A program made the translations under genes and the position numbers. The notes under the pieces were generated by a model. It was given only the letters and a program-made list of their open reading frames with translations, had not been told where the DNA came from and made no database searches. From Chryseobacterium lathyri (lineage in GTDB: Bacteria; Bacteroidota; Bacteroidia; Flavobacteriales; Weeksellaceae): 64,000 nucleotides of DNA. Below, one piece after another: positions 8,272 to 16,957 of this stretch (the stretch's first letter is position 1; every line of letters begins with the position of its first letter). The stretch covers positions 186,001 to 250,000 of the forward strand of contig NZ_QNFY01000007.1 of assembly GCF_003290185.1 (NCBI RefSeq). The letters are read 5' to 3'.

Positions 8272-9535
8272 TTGAAGATTCTTTTAAAAGTTTAAATCCA
8301 ATACCGCAATTTAAGCAATTTTTTTCTTCACACGAGGTTTTATGATGAAAAATAAGGCTCTGGCTTTCCAGTGCATTTTTAACCTTCAGTCCAAGGTTTC
8401 TCCATCCGGAGGTTACAGAATTTTTTTCAGCGGTCAAGTTTCTGTACAGCTCCAGTATCTCATCCGTTGTTTCATCATTATGGTATTTATGATAAGTATA
8501 TTTTAAAGGAAGCACTGTATTTAAGATCACCAGTTCAATGAAATCCCTGCTCAATGTTTTTGGCTGGAATTTTGAAAGGGTCCCAAAATTAAAATGAAAA
8601 TCCCAATATTCCGAAGCTTTTACCGGTTCAAAGACTTCGTAAAGTTTATCTATGTTATCAGCTTTAATGATCTTTGAAAACAGATTCTGATGCCTATAGT
8701 AAAGATCTGCCAGCTGGGAGAGACGGATCGTGGGGAAGTTCGGCGGACGGAGCCTTAAAAACTTAGGATGTAATGTCAGATCCGGCATGCTAAACTTTTT
8801 TCTGATGAATTCAAATTCCCTTTTCCACATTAGCATTTTTTCGTCTTTTGGATGCTCTAGCCATCCTGAAATACCAAATAATAAGGCTTCCAGCTGTGAT
8901 TCATTCTGGCGGATTTTGTTAACAATACTGAAATCTATGGACTCAGCAATCTGTCTGAACATATGGGCATTTACTTTTAATCCGAAAGAATAGGCGAGAC
9001 TGTGAAAAAGTACCGCTTCAAAATTGTTCTTATACTTTTCTAAGCTTTTTTCCAGTTCCTGAGACTTTTCATCCAGCTTTTTAAGAACATTGGTTTCATG
9101 AAAACTAAGAGGAATTTTATTGGGATCAAAAATATTTTCGCAGGGAATAAACTGAGTCCCATTGATCATTTTTTCGTATTTCCAGAGAATGTCCTGGTCA
9201 ATATGGTCTTTCAGTTCCAGTGTGGGAACATTTTTAGAGATAAGGTCATCGATCTCAGCATCATTCTGGTAAACAACGTGGAGGATAATATTTTGGTAAT
9301 TGGGGTCTTGAGAATGGTTATGGAAGACCCAGTCGGAGGCTCGAAGGTGCAATTCGATATTTCCGGCAATAACCAGATCTTTTGTTTTAATTTTTGCATC
9401 GAGGAAATCCGGACCCGCATTCGTGTTCCACTTTCCAAAGCTGATGATCTCAACGGAATGCCCTTCAATATCCTTGAAGTCGAAATGTTTGAAAACCTTA
9501 TAGTTCCAAAGATATTGAAGCAGTTTTTCCGTCAT
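8264..9535 (-). CDS. DUF2851 family protein
   Basis: 423 residues matching the Bacteroidota DUF2851 family. Recognisable features are the N-terminal LLQYLWNYKVF, the GKWNTNAGPDFLDAKI motif followed by GNIELHLRASDW (a region reminiscent of PD-(D/E)xK nuclease cores), and a C-terminal cysteine group (CEEKNCLNCGIG). The cysteine group may bind zinc. Function has not been established for the family. It lies between bshA (25 bases upstream) and the PspC gene (overlap). Confidence 0.85.
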   Translation of the reverse strand: MTEKLLQYLWNYKVFKHFDFKDIEGHSVEIISFGKWNTNAGPDFLDAKIKTKDLVIAGNIELHLRASDWVFHNHSQDPNYQNIILHVVYQNDAEIDDLISKNVPTLELKDHIDQDILWKYEKMINGTQFIPCENIFDPNKIPLSFHETNVLKKLDEKSQELEKSLEKYKNNFEAVLFHSLAYSFGLKVNAHMFRQIAESIDFSIVNKIRQNESQLEALLFGISGWLEHPKDEKMLMWKREFEFIRKKFSMPDLTLHPKFLRLRPPNFPTIRLSQLADLYYRHQNLFSKIIKADNIDKLYEVFEPVKASEYWDFHFNFGTLSKFQPKTLSRDFIELVILNTVLPLKYTYHKYHNDETTDEILELYRNLTAEKNSVTSGWRNLGLKVKNALESQSLIFHHKTSCEEKNCLNCGIGFKLLKESSNV

Positions 9536-9560
9536 AGTGACGATAAATATAACAGAAATA

Positions 9561-10709
9561 TTATACTTTCGCCGGCTCTTTTTTGAAATTTTCTATAGTC
9601 GTTCTGTACATTTCTTCATATATAGGAAGAATGTTTTTCAAATCGAATTTTATAGCCTGATCTTTCGCATTTTTTTTCATTTTGGTTAAAAGCTCATCAT
9701 TGCTTAGCAGCTTGATGGTGTAATTGCTCATAGCCTCTACATTTCCAATTTCAGCCAAAAATCCTGTTTCACCCTGTATATTTACTTCAGGAATTCCGCC
9801 CGCATTGGAGCTGATTACAGGGGTGTAAGCTGCCATTGCCTCAAGAGCTGCCAGACCGAAACTTTCCTGCTCGGAAGGAAGTAAAAATACATCAGACAGC
9901 TGCAGAATCTTATACAGATCATTCACTTTTCCTAATAAGCGGATTTTTGAAATAAGCTCAGGATTTTCTTCTAAAAACTGATTCACTTTTTCCATATCCG
10001 GTCCTTCACCGATGATGATCAGTTTTGATTTTACTTTTTTCTCAACGCTCTTAAATATCTGCAATACTTCCTCTACACGCTTTACAGGACGAAGATTGGA
10101 AACATGGATCAGAATTTTTTCGTCCGGATTGGCAAACTGGGTTCTCTGGCATTCTGTGCAGTCATCAAATTCAGAATTATCAATAAAATTGGTAATCACC
10201 TGTATTTCTTTCTTGATGTTGAAAAACTGCAGGGTGTCCTTTTTCAGGCTTTCAGAAACCGAAGTAATAGCGTCTGACTGGTTGATGGAAAATTCTACGG
10301 CATGTTTATAGCTTGGATGCTGTCCCACAAGAGTAATATCTGTTCCGTGCAGCGTAGTTACCAATGGAATATCATTATTATCCTCCTTCAGCATCTGCTT
10401 GGCAGTAAATGCAGCGTAGGCATATGGAATGGCATAATGAGCGTGTAACAGGTCAAGCTTATAAAGGTTCACTACACGATAGATCATCGAACTTAGCGCA
10501 ATATCATAAGGCTGATACTGGAAAAGCGGATAGGTCTGTACATTCACTCTGTGAAAGAAAATGTTCGGGTTAGTAATGTCTAGTCTTGCAGGGAGCGCAG
10601 AACTTATAAAATGGACTTCATAGCCCTTATTGGCCAGGGACATTCCCAGTTCTGTTGCTACGATTCCGCTTCCCCCGTATGTTGGATAGCAAAGTATGCC
10701 TATTTTCAT
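9561..10709 (-). CDS. bshA: N-acetyl-alpha-D-glucosaminyl L-malate synthase BshA
   Basis: 382-residue GT4-family glycosyltransferase that transfers GlcNAc from UDP-GlcNAc to L-malate, the first step of bacillithiol synthesis. Diagnostic features are the N-terminus MKIGILCYPTYGGSGIVATELG, the HAHYAIPYA motif, HGTDITLVG, and the GT4 E-x7-E signature (SEQESFGLAALEAMA). The frame extends 20 residues upstream, but those overlap the end of the preceding gene and are not BshA-like, so the ATG at 10709 is chosen. It lies four bases after the GH3 gene in an operon. bshB and bshC are not in the window. Confidence 0.95.
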   Translation of the reverse strand: MKIGILCYPTYGGSGIVATELGMSLANKGYEVHFISSALPARLDITNPNIFFHRVNVQTYPLFQYQPYDIALSSMIYRVVNLYKLDLLHAHYAIPYAYAAFTAKQMLKEDNNDIPLVTTLHGTDITLVGQHPSYKHAVEFSINQSDAITSVSESLKKDTLQFFNIKKEIQVITNFIDNSEFDDCTECQRTQFANPDEKILIHVSNLRPVKRVEEVLQIFKSVEKKVKSKLIIIGEGPDMEKVNQFLEENPELISKIRLLGKVNDLYKILQLSDVFLLPSEQESFGLAALEAMAAYTPVISSNAGGIPEVNIQGETGFLAEIGNVEAMSNYTIKLLSNDELLTKMKKNAKDQAIKFDLKNILPIYEEMYRTTIENFKKEPAKV

Positions 10710-10713
10710 TAGA

Positions 10714-12441
10714 TTATTGTTGTTTTGATGTTGTAAAAACTGTGGTATTTGAAGCTGAAGCTGGAACACTATCGATCCCCATGCCTGCTTTCAGCTGATC
10801 ATTGACCAGAACAGGCAGCCTGCCCCATATTTTTGTTTTTCCGTTCAGAGCATTGGCTGCGGCCGTCATAGAGTCATCATTATTTTCATAGGCGACAAGA
10901 ACGGTAGATACTTTTGTAATATCAATGTCTTTTAAAGCATAAGCGCTTCCGAAAACACTTAAAATAACTTTTTGATTTTTGGTGAGATCAGCAAGAACTG
11001 TCTTAGATTCTGCCGAAATTTTATAAGGTTTATACGCTGTTGAATTATCCTTGTGAAATCCTACGATTACGGTAGAACCTGCAGGAATTGTATTAATCTC
11101 ATTTGCTTTTTTGATTATGACAGTTGATCCCAGCTGATTAGCGAAAGTCTGATAAGGTGCTTCTTCCAGCGGAACATAATAAATTTGTTTTCCAGTAACA
11201 GGAAGCAGTTTTTGATCATCTTTTAATAAAGTCAGTGCATTGGCATAAAGATTTTGTACCAATGTTTTGTGAGAATCATTGTTCAGGTCGTTGTTGATAT
11301 TTGCGGGATTTTTCGGAGTGTATTGGTTAAGCCCCAAAAAATATTTTGTAAGTAAAATTTTCTTGACACTTTCTTCCACTCTTGATTGTGGAATTTCACC
11401 TTTTTCAATAGCTTTCTGAATTAATTTTTTTCCTTCCGAAACTCCCTGAGAGAAAAGCATGATGTCATTTCCAGCTTTAAAAGCAAGTGCATCCAGTTGC
11501 CCCGGCTTATATTTATTAGCTACAGCACCCATGTTCAGCGCATCGGTAATGATTAAACCCTTGTAGCCCAGCTTATCTTTTAATACGCCTGTAATAATAT
11601 TTTTAGAAACAGAAGCAGGAATTCCTTTGCCGGATTCAAGGCTCGGCACATATAAGTGAGCTACCATCACACCACCGATTCCTTTGTCCATTAAAGCTTT
11701 AAAAGGAGCCAATTCAACAGTATTTAATCTTTCTAAGCTATGCGAAACTACAGGCAGATCCAAGTGAGAATCTGTACTGGTATCACCATGTCCCGGGAAA
11801 TGTTTGATGGCGGCAAGAATCGTATTATCCTGAAGACCGTTAGAATAAGATAATGCAGAACTGATCACATTATCTACTTCTGAACCGAAACTTCTGTTTC
11901 CGATAATAGGATTATCCGGATTGGTATTTACATCAACAACCGGTGCGAAATCCCAGTTGATCCCCATTCTGTGGCAATCTTCTGCTATCTTGGCGGACAT
12001 CTGGTAAATAAGGTTCTTATCCTGTATTGCTCCTAGGGTCATCGCCCATGGAAATTTATGTGCTGTGACAATTCTTTGGAACAAGCCCCATTCTGCATCC
12101 ATCCCGATCATCATCGGAATTTTTGATTTCTGCTGGAATTCATTAACCAGGTTGATTTCTCTGGCAGCGTCGTCCTGCATTAAGATTAATCCTCCGATCT
12201 TATCATTAACCACAATATTTCTGATCTGGTTAATATAGTCTTCACCTTTATTCGTATAAAGAGCTACAATAAACAGCTGCCCCAACTTTTCATCCTGAGA
12301 AAGTGATCTGTAGGTTTTATTCACCCAGTGATGAGCTTTTTTCAGGTCTTCTTCGGAAATGTTTTTGGGCTGGTACTGAGCTTGGGCTGTAAAGCTTATT
12401 AATGAAAAAATAAATAGGGAAGTATATAACAATTTCTTCAT
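10714..12441 (-). CDS. Glycoside hydrolase family 3, beta-N-acetylhexosaminidase (NagZ-type)
   Basis: 575 residues. Signal peptide (MKKLLYTSLFIFSLISFTAQAQ), then a GH3 TIM barrel with the NagZ signature KHFPGHGDTSTDSHLDLP, which supplies the His/Asp acid-base pair. The nucleophile Asp sits in GLIITDALNMGAV. The length exceeds single-domain NagZ because an alpha/beta GH3 C-terminal domain follows. It probably removes GlcNAc from muropeptides or glycans in the periplasm. The frame opens 20 residues earlier, but the signal peptide start at 12441 is clear. It is the first gene of the operon containing bshA. Confidence 0.9.
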   Translation of the reverse strand: MKKLLYTSLFIFSLISFTAQAQYQPKNISEEDLKKAHHWVNKTYRSLSQDEKLGQLFIVALYTNKGEDYINQIRNIVVNDKIGGLILMQDDAAREINLVNEFQQKSKIPMMIGMDAEWGLFQRIVTAHKFPWAMTLGAIQDKNLIYQMSAKIAEDCHRMGINWDFAPVVDVNTNPDNPIIGNRSFGSEVDNVISSALSYSNGLQDNTILAAIKHFPGHGDTSTDSHLDLPVVSHSLERLNTVELAPFKALMDKGIGGVMVAHLYVPSLESGKGIPASVSKNIITGVLKDKLGYKGLIITDALNMGAVANKYKPGQLDALAFKAGNDIMLFSQGVSEGKKLIQKAIEKGEIPQSRVEESVKKILLTKYFLGLNQYTPKNPANINNDLNNDSHKTLVQNLYANALTLLKDDQKLLPVTGKQIYYVPLEEAPYQTFANQLGSTVIIKKANEINTIPAGSTVIVGFHKDNSTAYKPYKISAESKTVLADLTKNQKVILSVFGSAYALKDIDITKVSTVLVAYENNDDSMTAAANALNGKTKIWGRLPVLVNDQLKAGMGIDSVPASASNTTVFTTSKQQ

Positions 12442-12458
12442 GATCTTTTGAATAAGAA

Positions 12459-12491
12459 CAAAAATACAATTAAAAAAATGATGAAAACAAA
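12459..12491 (-). promoter_or_regulatory. Promoter of the GH3-bshA operon
   Basis: On the minus strand, TTTG (12488-12491) is followed after 21 bases by TATTTTTG (12459-12466), matching the Bacteroidota -33/-7 consensus. The start codon lies about 18 bases downstream. Confidence 0.6.
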
Positions 12492-12556
12492 GTTTTTGCA
12501 ATTTTTGGTATATGATTTGAATACGCTTTATAAATAATAACTAAACTTTTCTAAAA

Positions 12557-13111
12557 ATGAAAAAAATACTTCTCTTTTTATTCCTGGGTGCTGTAGGTTT
12601 TACTGCTTATAGCTGCGACAATGATGATGATGTTGTACAGGCTGTTGATTATGATACAATTTCACAAATGAAAGATATTACAGGTTCTTTTTCAAGTAGT
12701 GGTAACTACACTATTTCTCAAGGACTTAATATTCCAAGTACAGATGTGGTTTTAGTCTATAGATTGGTTTCTGGCAATGTTTGGCAGCAAATTCCAAAAT
12801 CTGTTTACATACCAGATGTAGCTGGTAAGCCGACAAATAGAGTATTTGATTACAATTTTGTTTTTAATGCTCAAAATGTAGAGATTAGAATTGATGACGA
12901 GAATTTTAATCTGCCAACAGATCTTACATCTGGCGAGATTGCTACCTATTTAAATAATCAGACTTTTAGAATTGTACTTGTTCCTGCTAGCGCGACAGGT
13001 GTTGGTGGTGCAAAAAATAAACAAGCGGCTGTAGATTACAGTGATTACAACGCAGTAGTTAAGTATTACAATCTTGATGACACTAAAGTGCAAACTATCA
13101 AAGTGAATTAA
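12557..13111 (+). CDS. Hypothetical lipoprotein
   Basis: 184 residues. The lipoprotein signal (MKKILLFLFLGAVGFTAYSC, Cys20) is followed immediately by an acidic CDNDDD stretch, resembling the acidic surface-export signals of flavobacterial lipoproteins. The mature part is beta-rich, with a VYRLVSGNVWQQIPKSVY segment. No known domain is recognised. It is divergent from the GH3 operon and ends before its own terminator. It is probably anchored in the outer membrane. No function is assigned. Confidence 0.8.
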   Translation: MKKILLFLFLGAVGFTAYSCDNDDDVVQAVDYDTISQMKDITGSFSSSGNYTISQGLNIPSTDVVLVYRLVSGNVWQQIPKSVYIPDVAGKPTNRVFDYNFVFNAQNVEIRIDDENFNLPTDLTSGEIATYLNNQTFRIVLVPASATGVGGAKNKQAAVDYSDYNAVVKYYNLDDTKVQTIKVN

Positions 13112-13148
13112 TTTAAGAAATATCTTTTCAGTTTTTTATAATTATTAA

Positions 13149-13183
13149 AAAAGCTCCGGGAGAAATTCCGGAGCTTTTGTTGT
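13149..13183 (+). terminator. Rho-independent terminator
   Basis: Stem AAAAGCTCCGG/CCGGAGCTTTT (13149-13159 with 13168-13178) downstream of the lipoprotein gene. The T-run is shared with the stem. Confidence 0.8.
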
Positions 13184-13302
13184 ATTTTAACCCGAGTTCA
13201 GGGTAAAGTTATTTTTTTAATGTTGTTAAGAAGTAAGCCTGAAGTATGAAATTGTTGAAGAGAAAACATAATATAGAATAGTTGTATTATTTAAACTACC
13301 TT

Positions 13303-13363
13303 GAGTTCGGGAAAGTATCCTTGTCAAGGTTTAAAACCTTGACAAGGATACTTTCCCGAACTC
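13303..13363. repeat. Perfect 30-bp inverted repeat with a one-base centre
   Basis: Arms 13303-13332 and 13334-13363 are exact reverse complements around a single A. The inner 16 bases (ATCCTTGTCAAGGTTT) recur with one T/G change in the palindrome at 50119-50151. This gives a dispersed repeat family with a conserved inner core and variable outer arms. It lies in a 340-base gap between the lipoprotein gene and ribA that otherwise holds only two terminators. There is no T-tract, so it is not a simple terminator. Confidence 0.75.
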
Positions 13364-13414
13364 TTCATCTATCAGTTGTATTATTAATTTTCTTAACCAA
13401 AGGAATTTGTTATG

Positions 13415-13450
13415 AACAAAGCTTCAGAATTTTCTGAAGCTTTGTTTTTT
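13415..13450. terminator. Terminator of the ribA operon
   Basis: Perfect 15-bp stem (13415-13429 with 13432-13446) with a two-base loop, just past the ribA stop codon. On the minus strand the hairpin is followed by a mixed tract. On the plus strand it is followed by TTTTT, so it may work better in that direction. Confidence 0.65.
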
Positions 13451-13451
13451 A

Positions 13452-14048
13452 TTAGTTATCATTGTCATCCAGAAGATGGCCAAAGAAATCTTTTTTTGTT
13501 TTTAAATAGCCCTTACTCATCTCATTGGCAGGAATCTGTAGAGGAATCCTGGAATTGAGGTTAATATTGCTGTTTACCACATATTTTACCTTTTCTGGGT
13601 TGTTGGTGAGAAGGTTAATATCTTTTACCTCTAAAAGGTTAAGGATTTCAATAGCTACTCCAAAGTTTCTGTCATCAGCGGGAAGTCCCAGTTGCAGATT
13701 AGCCTGTACTGTATCAAGACCTTTTTCCTGCAATGAATATGCTTTGAGTTTGTTGATGATCCCGATATTTCTTCCTTCCTGACGGAGATAAACAATAATC
13801 CCTCCGTGGTCATGGGTATATTTCATTGCGGCATCCAGTTGCTGTCCGCATTCACATTTTTTTGAATGGAAAACTTCTCCGGTAATGCATTCGGAATGGA
13901 AACGTACGTTCACCGGTTTTGAAAAATCTGTATTTTCTGCTACGATGGCCATATGTGGCATCCAGTCGTTTTCGTTTTCGGAGAAAGCGATCATTCGGAA
14001 AGAGCCGTGCTCCGTAGGAACATTGGCTTCTGCCTGAATTTTAATCAT
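13452..14048 (-). CDS. ribA: GTP cyclohydrolase II RibA
   Basis: 198 residues, the length of stand-alone RibA. It converts GTP to 2,5-diamino-6-ribosylamino-4-pyrimidinone phosphate, the first committed step of riboflavin synthesis. The zinc site is visible as HSECITGEVFHSKKCECG (three Cys). The catalytic and substrate region YLRQEGRNIGIINKLKAYSLQ is intact, followed by LTNNPEKV. It is not fused to RibB. It is the last gene of the minus-strand block, 17 bases after a lipoprotein gene. No FMN riboswitch was recognised nearby. Confidence 0.95.
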   Translation of the reverse strand: MIKIQAEANVPTEHGSFRMIAFSENENDWMPHMAIVAENTDFSKPVNVRFHSECITGEVFHSKKCECGQQLDAAMKYTHDHGGIIVYLRQEGRNIGIINKLKAYSLQEKGLDTVQANLQLGLPADDRNFGVAIEILNLLEVKDINLLTNNPEKVKYVVNSNINLNSRIPLQIPANEMSKGYLKTKKDFFGHLLDDNDN

Positions 14049-14065
14049 TAATAATGGTTCGTTTT

Positions 14066-14524
14066 TTAATTTCCTTTTAAAGAATCTTCGATTACAGAAA
14101 TATTGGTTTTTAGACGGACTAGATATCTGTTAAGAACTTCATCATCATCTTTGCCAAGCTGCTGTCTAAGTTTCTGAATTTTCTTGTATGATTTTTCGAA
14201 GCTTTTAATGGCTCTGCTTTTTCCCGGCGAATTGTTGGCATCAATGGCATATAAATAATTCTGAAGGCTGTATTTCAAGCTTGTGACTTCATCATTCAAA
14301 CTGTTATTCTTAAACTTTGGAAAAGTAGAAATCAGATTTGAAATTTCAGAAGCGTTTACATTTTCTTTGATATTAATATCAAAGCCTTTTTTTGCCCCTC
14401 TGTCGGAATCAGAACCCTTAGTTTCGCTATAAAAATTATTTGACAACGGGGAAAGATTAAGCTTCTCCGTTGCGCAGGAAGTTATGATTAATAGTAGTAC
14501 TCCAAAAAAAAATAGTTTTCTCAT
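14066..14524 (-). CDS. Hypothetical lipoprotein
   Basis: 152 residues with a lipoprotein signal ending ITSC (Cys17). The mature part is charged and helical, with a helix-rich end (SFEKSYKKIQKLRQQLGKDDDEVLNRYLVRLKTN). No domain is recognised. The start overlaps the stop of the DUF4254 gene by four bases, so the two are translationally coupled. Probably periplasmic and facing the outer or inner membrane. Function unknown. Confidence 0.78.
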   Translation of the reverse strand: MRKLFFFGVLLLIITSCATEKLNLSPLSNNFYSETKGSDSDRGAKKGFDINIKENVNASEISNLISTFPKFKNNSLNDEVTSLKYSLQNYLYAIDANNSPGKSRAIKSFEKSYKKIQKLRQQLGKDDDEVLNRYLVRLKTNISVIEDSLKGN

Positions 14525-15135
14525 TTCTGTTGCCCCTTTTGATAAAGGATCGGGTTAAGACTATCATCGTTATACATTTTCATTTGTTTGTATACTTTCA
14601 TCTTAACATTACCGCATTCAATATCAGTAAGCAACTGATTAATAGAAGTTGACAGGTCTTCTTTCTGAGTAAGCAGTACATCCAGTTTAGCCTGGCAGTT
14701 GGCACGGTGCTCTTCAGAAGCGGATTCCCTATTGGCCTCTAATGACATATGATAAACCTTTAATGCAAGAATTGATAATCTGTCTACAGCCCAAGCGGGT
14801 GTTTCTGTATTGATTTTTGCATCAGGTTTGGGAGTTATATTTTCAAACTTTGTAAGGAACCAGCTGTCGATAAATTCTACCAGATCTGTTCTTTTCTGGT
14901 TGGATGCATCTATTGTTCTCTTCAGTTGAAGAGCTTCAGCAGGATCAATATTTTCATCTCTAATAATATCTTCCAAATGCCATTGAACGGTATCAATCCA
15001 GTTCTTTGCATACAAAATCCGTTCCAAACTGTCTTTTTCGAAAGGGTTATTAATTAGAGTGTTAACGTCATCGGACACGTGATAATCTTCAATAGATTGA
15101 TTGAAGACTTTCCATGCAGTCTCAGTAAAATTCAT
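14521..15135 (-). CDS. DUF4254 domain-containing protein
   Basis: 204 residues, all-helical, matching the DUF4254 family found in Bacteroidota beside envelope or LPS genes. Characteristic stretches are ILYAKNWIDTVQWHLEDIIRD, LKRTIDASNQKRTDLVEFID and PAWAVDRLSILALKVYHM. No signal peptide is present, so it is probably cytosolic. It lies 15 bases after tatA and overlaps the following lipoprotein gene. Biochemical role unknown. Confidence 0.82.
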   Translation of the reverse strand: MNFTETAWKVFNQSIEDYHVSDDVNTLINNPFEKDSLERILYAKNWIDTVQWHLEDIIRDENIDPAEALQLKRTIDASNQKRTDLVEFIDSWFLTKFENITPKPDAKINTETPAWAVDRLSILALKVYHMSLEANRESASEEHRANCQAKLDVLLTQKEDLSTSINQLLTDIECGNVKMKVYKQMKMYNDDSLNPILYQKGQQK

Positions 15136-15150
15136 TATTGCTGAAGAATT

Positions 15151-15363
15151 TTAGTTGCTGGGAGTATTATTGTTGGTAGAAGAGGTTTTGTTTTCAGAAC
15201 CTGGTTTGTCTTCTTCCTTCACCGCATCTTTAAATTCTTTGATTCCTGAACCAACTCCTCTCATTAATTCCGGAATTTTCTTTCCTCCAAACAGCAATAC
15301 CAAAAGTATAGCTACGATAAGGATGTGCTGCCAAGATAAGGCAAGTATTGTTAGTGTGTTCAT
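15151..15363 (-). CDS. tatA: Sec-independent protein translocase subunit TatA
   Basis: 70 residues with the TatA/TatE plan: one N-terminal transmembrane helix (about residues 8-25, WQHILIVAILLVLLFGGKKIP) with the FGxKKIPEL hinge. An amphipathic helix (MRGVGSGIKEFKDAVKEE) and a polar tail follow. It forms the pore of the twin-arginine translocon for folded proteins. tatC is not in the window. It lies between the EnvC-like gene (31 bases upstream) and DUF4254. Confidence 0.92.
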   Translation of the reverse strand: MNTLTILALSWQHILIVAILLVLLFGGKKIPELMRGVGSGIKEFKDAVKEEDKPGSENKTSSTNNNTPSN

Positions 15364-15394
15364 CTCTTAAGATTTTTGCAAAGTTACGCTTTTT

Positions 15395-16957
15395 TTAATA
15401 TGAAATCCAACCTAATGGATCAACTGGCGTATTTCCGTTCCATACCTGGAAGTCAAGGGTATAAGAACCGTCGAAATCCTGAGCTACCGTACCTACAGGA
15501 GTGCCGGAAGAAACCTGCTGTCCTTTGGATACACTTACGCTTCCCAAGTTGGAGTAGATCGTAAAATAGTTTCCGTGTTTTACCATTACAGTTTTGGTTC
15601 CGTCACTATTTGCCAATACTGAAGAGACTGATCCCGGATATACAGATTTTGCACGGGTGCCGGATGGAACTGATATTTTAATCCCTGTATTTTCCTCAAC
15701 AATATTTTTGAAAACCGGGTGTGGCTGTCTTCCGAATCGGTGGGTAACCTGTCCCGCTCTGTCTGCAGGATATCCAAGTCTTCCTCTGCTGTCTGCAAAA
15801 CTGCTTCCCGGAGTTGTAGTCACTCCATAGCTGGTCATTGCTTTAGTTTCAGCGGCCTTTTTCTCTTCTTCTTTTTTCTTGTTCAGTGCGGCTTCTGCAG
15901 CTCTTGCGGCAACAAGTTTATCTGTGGCTTCTTTTGCTCTTGCGTTAGCTTCATCAGATGCTTTTTTCGCGGCCACTCTTCTGGCTTCATCTTTTGCACT
16001 GGCTTCTGCTCTTGCAGCCTCTTCATTACGTTTTTTCTCTTCTTCAGCTCTTTTAGCGGCTAGATCTGCGGCTTTTTTGGCTTCAATTTCTGCCAGTTTT
16101 CTTTCTCTTTCAAGAGCTTCAGCTCTGGCTTTTGCCTCTGCTTCAATTCTGGCTTTTTCTCTTTCCGCAATTATTTTAGCCATACGAATTTTTTCAGCTT
16201 CCGCTTTTCTTCTGGCTTCTTCTTCCGCTTTTGCTATTCTGATTTCTTCTGCGATGATAGCTCTGATCTGCCCTTCTAATGCCTTAGACTGAACCTGCTT
16301 CTGCTTAAGTTCCACGGTAAGCTTGGCTTCGTTTTTCTTGAAATCTGCCAGCAATTGTTCTTTCTGTGCTCTTTCTGCATTAATGGTTGCCAGATCTTTC
16401 TGCTGGTTGGCCAGAAGATTTTCTTTCTCTCTTGCAGAATTCTGCTTCTGTGCGATTGATTTTTTAATCTGTGCGGCTGCATTGCTTATTTCTGCAGCTT
16501 TTTTATCCTGATAGTCCGCGTACTGTTTCAGGTACTGAACTCTTCTGATAGCTTCACCCAAGTTTTTGGATGAAAGAATAAAGGTTACTTTGTTCTGTAC
16601 CCCTTTGTTTTTGTATGCATTGACAAGAACTTCAGCATAATTTTTTCTGAGAACTGCCAGTTCTTTATTTTGACGGTTGATTTCCAGCTGACGCAGATAG
16701 ATCTCATCTTCAATAAATCTTTTTTCTTTCTGAGTGTTGGTATATACCTTCTCTCTTAAAGTTAGTTTTTTATTGACATTATTAAGATAGGCGACTGAAA
16801 GTTTAGATTCAGTTCTGGTTTTTGCCAGGTCTGTATTTATCTGTACAATTTGTTTTTTAAGATCGGCATTCTGTTTCTGAAGCTGTTCCTTGTTCTGCTG
16901 TCCCTGATGCAGGCCGAACAGTAGAATACCTATTAAAAAGCTAAATTTTTTAATCAT
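15395..16957 (-). CDS. EnvC-like murein hydrolase activator with degenerate LytM domain
   Basis: 520 residues. Signal peptide, then two coiled-coil regions: residues about 20-230, and a very Ala/Glu/Lys/Arg-rich stretch of about 120 residues. A C-terminal M23/LytM-like domain (about 395-520) follows. Active M23 enzymes have H-x-x-x-D and H-x-H zinc ligands. Here the first site reads EENTGIKI and the last LDFQVW, so most ligands are lost. The combination of coiled coil and dead LytM domain is the EnvC architecture, which activates amidases at the division septum. It follows the DUF4292 gene with a four-base overlap. Confidence 0.88.
   Translation of the reverse strand: MIKKFSFLIGILLFGLHQGQQNKEQLQKQNADLKKQIVQINTDLAKTRTESKLSVAYLNNVNKKLTLREKVYTNTQKEKRFIEDEIYLRQLEINRQNKELAVLRKNYAEVLVNAYKNKGVQNKVTFILSSKNLGEAIRRVQYLKQYADYQDKKAAEISNAAAQIKKSIAQKQNSAREKENLLANQQKDLATINAERAQKEQLLADFKKNEAKLTVELKQKQVQSKALEGQIRAIIAEEIRIAKAEEEARRKAEAEKIRMAKIIAEREKARIEAEAKARAEALERERKLAEIEAKKAADLAAKRAEEEKKRNEEAARAEASAKDEARRVAAKKASDEANARAKEATDKLVAARAAEAALNKKKEEEKKAAETKAMTSYGVTTTPGSSFADSRGRLGYPADRAGQVTHRFGRQPHPVFKNIVEENTGIKISVPSGTRAKSVYPGSVSSVLANSDGTKTVMVKHGNYFTIYSNLGSVSVSKGQQVSSGTPVGTVAQDFDGSYTLDFQVWNGNTPVDPLGWISY

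Noticed and set aside
15719..16292. Ser/Ala-rich plus-strand frames opposite the EnvC-like gene
   Set aside because: They are the reverse complement of the Ala/Glu/Lys-rich coiled coil; the minus-strand gene has clear domain structure.
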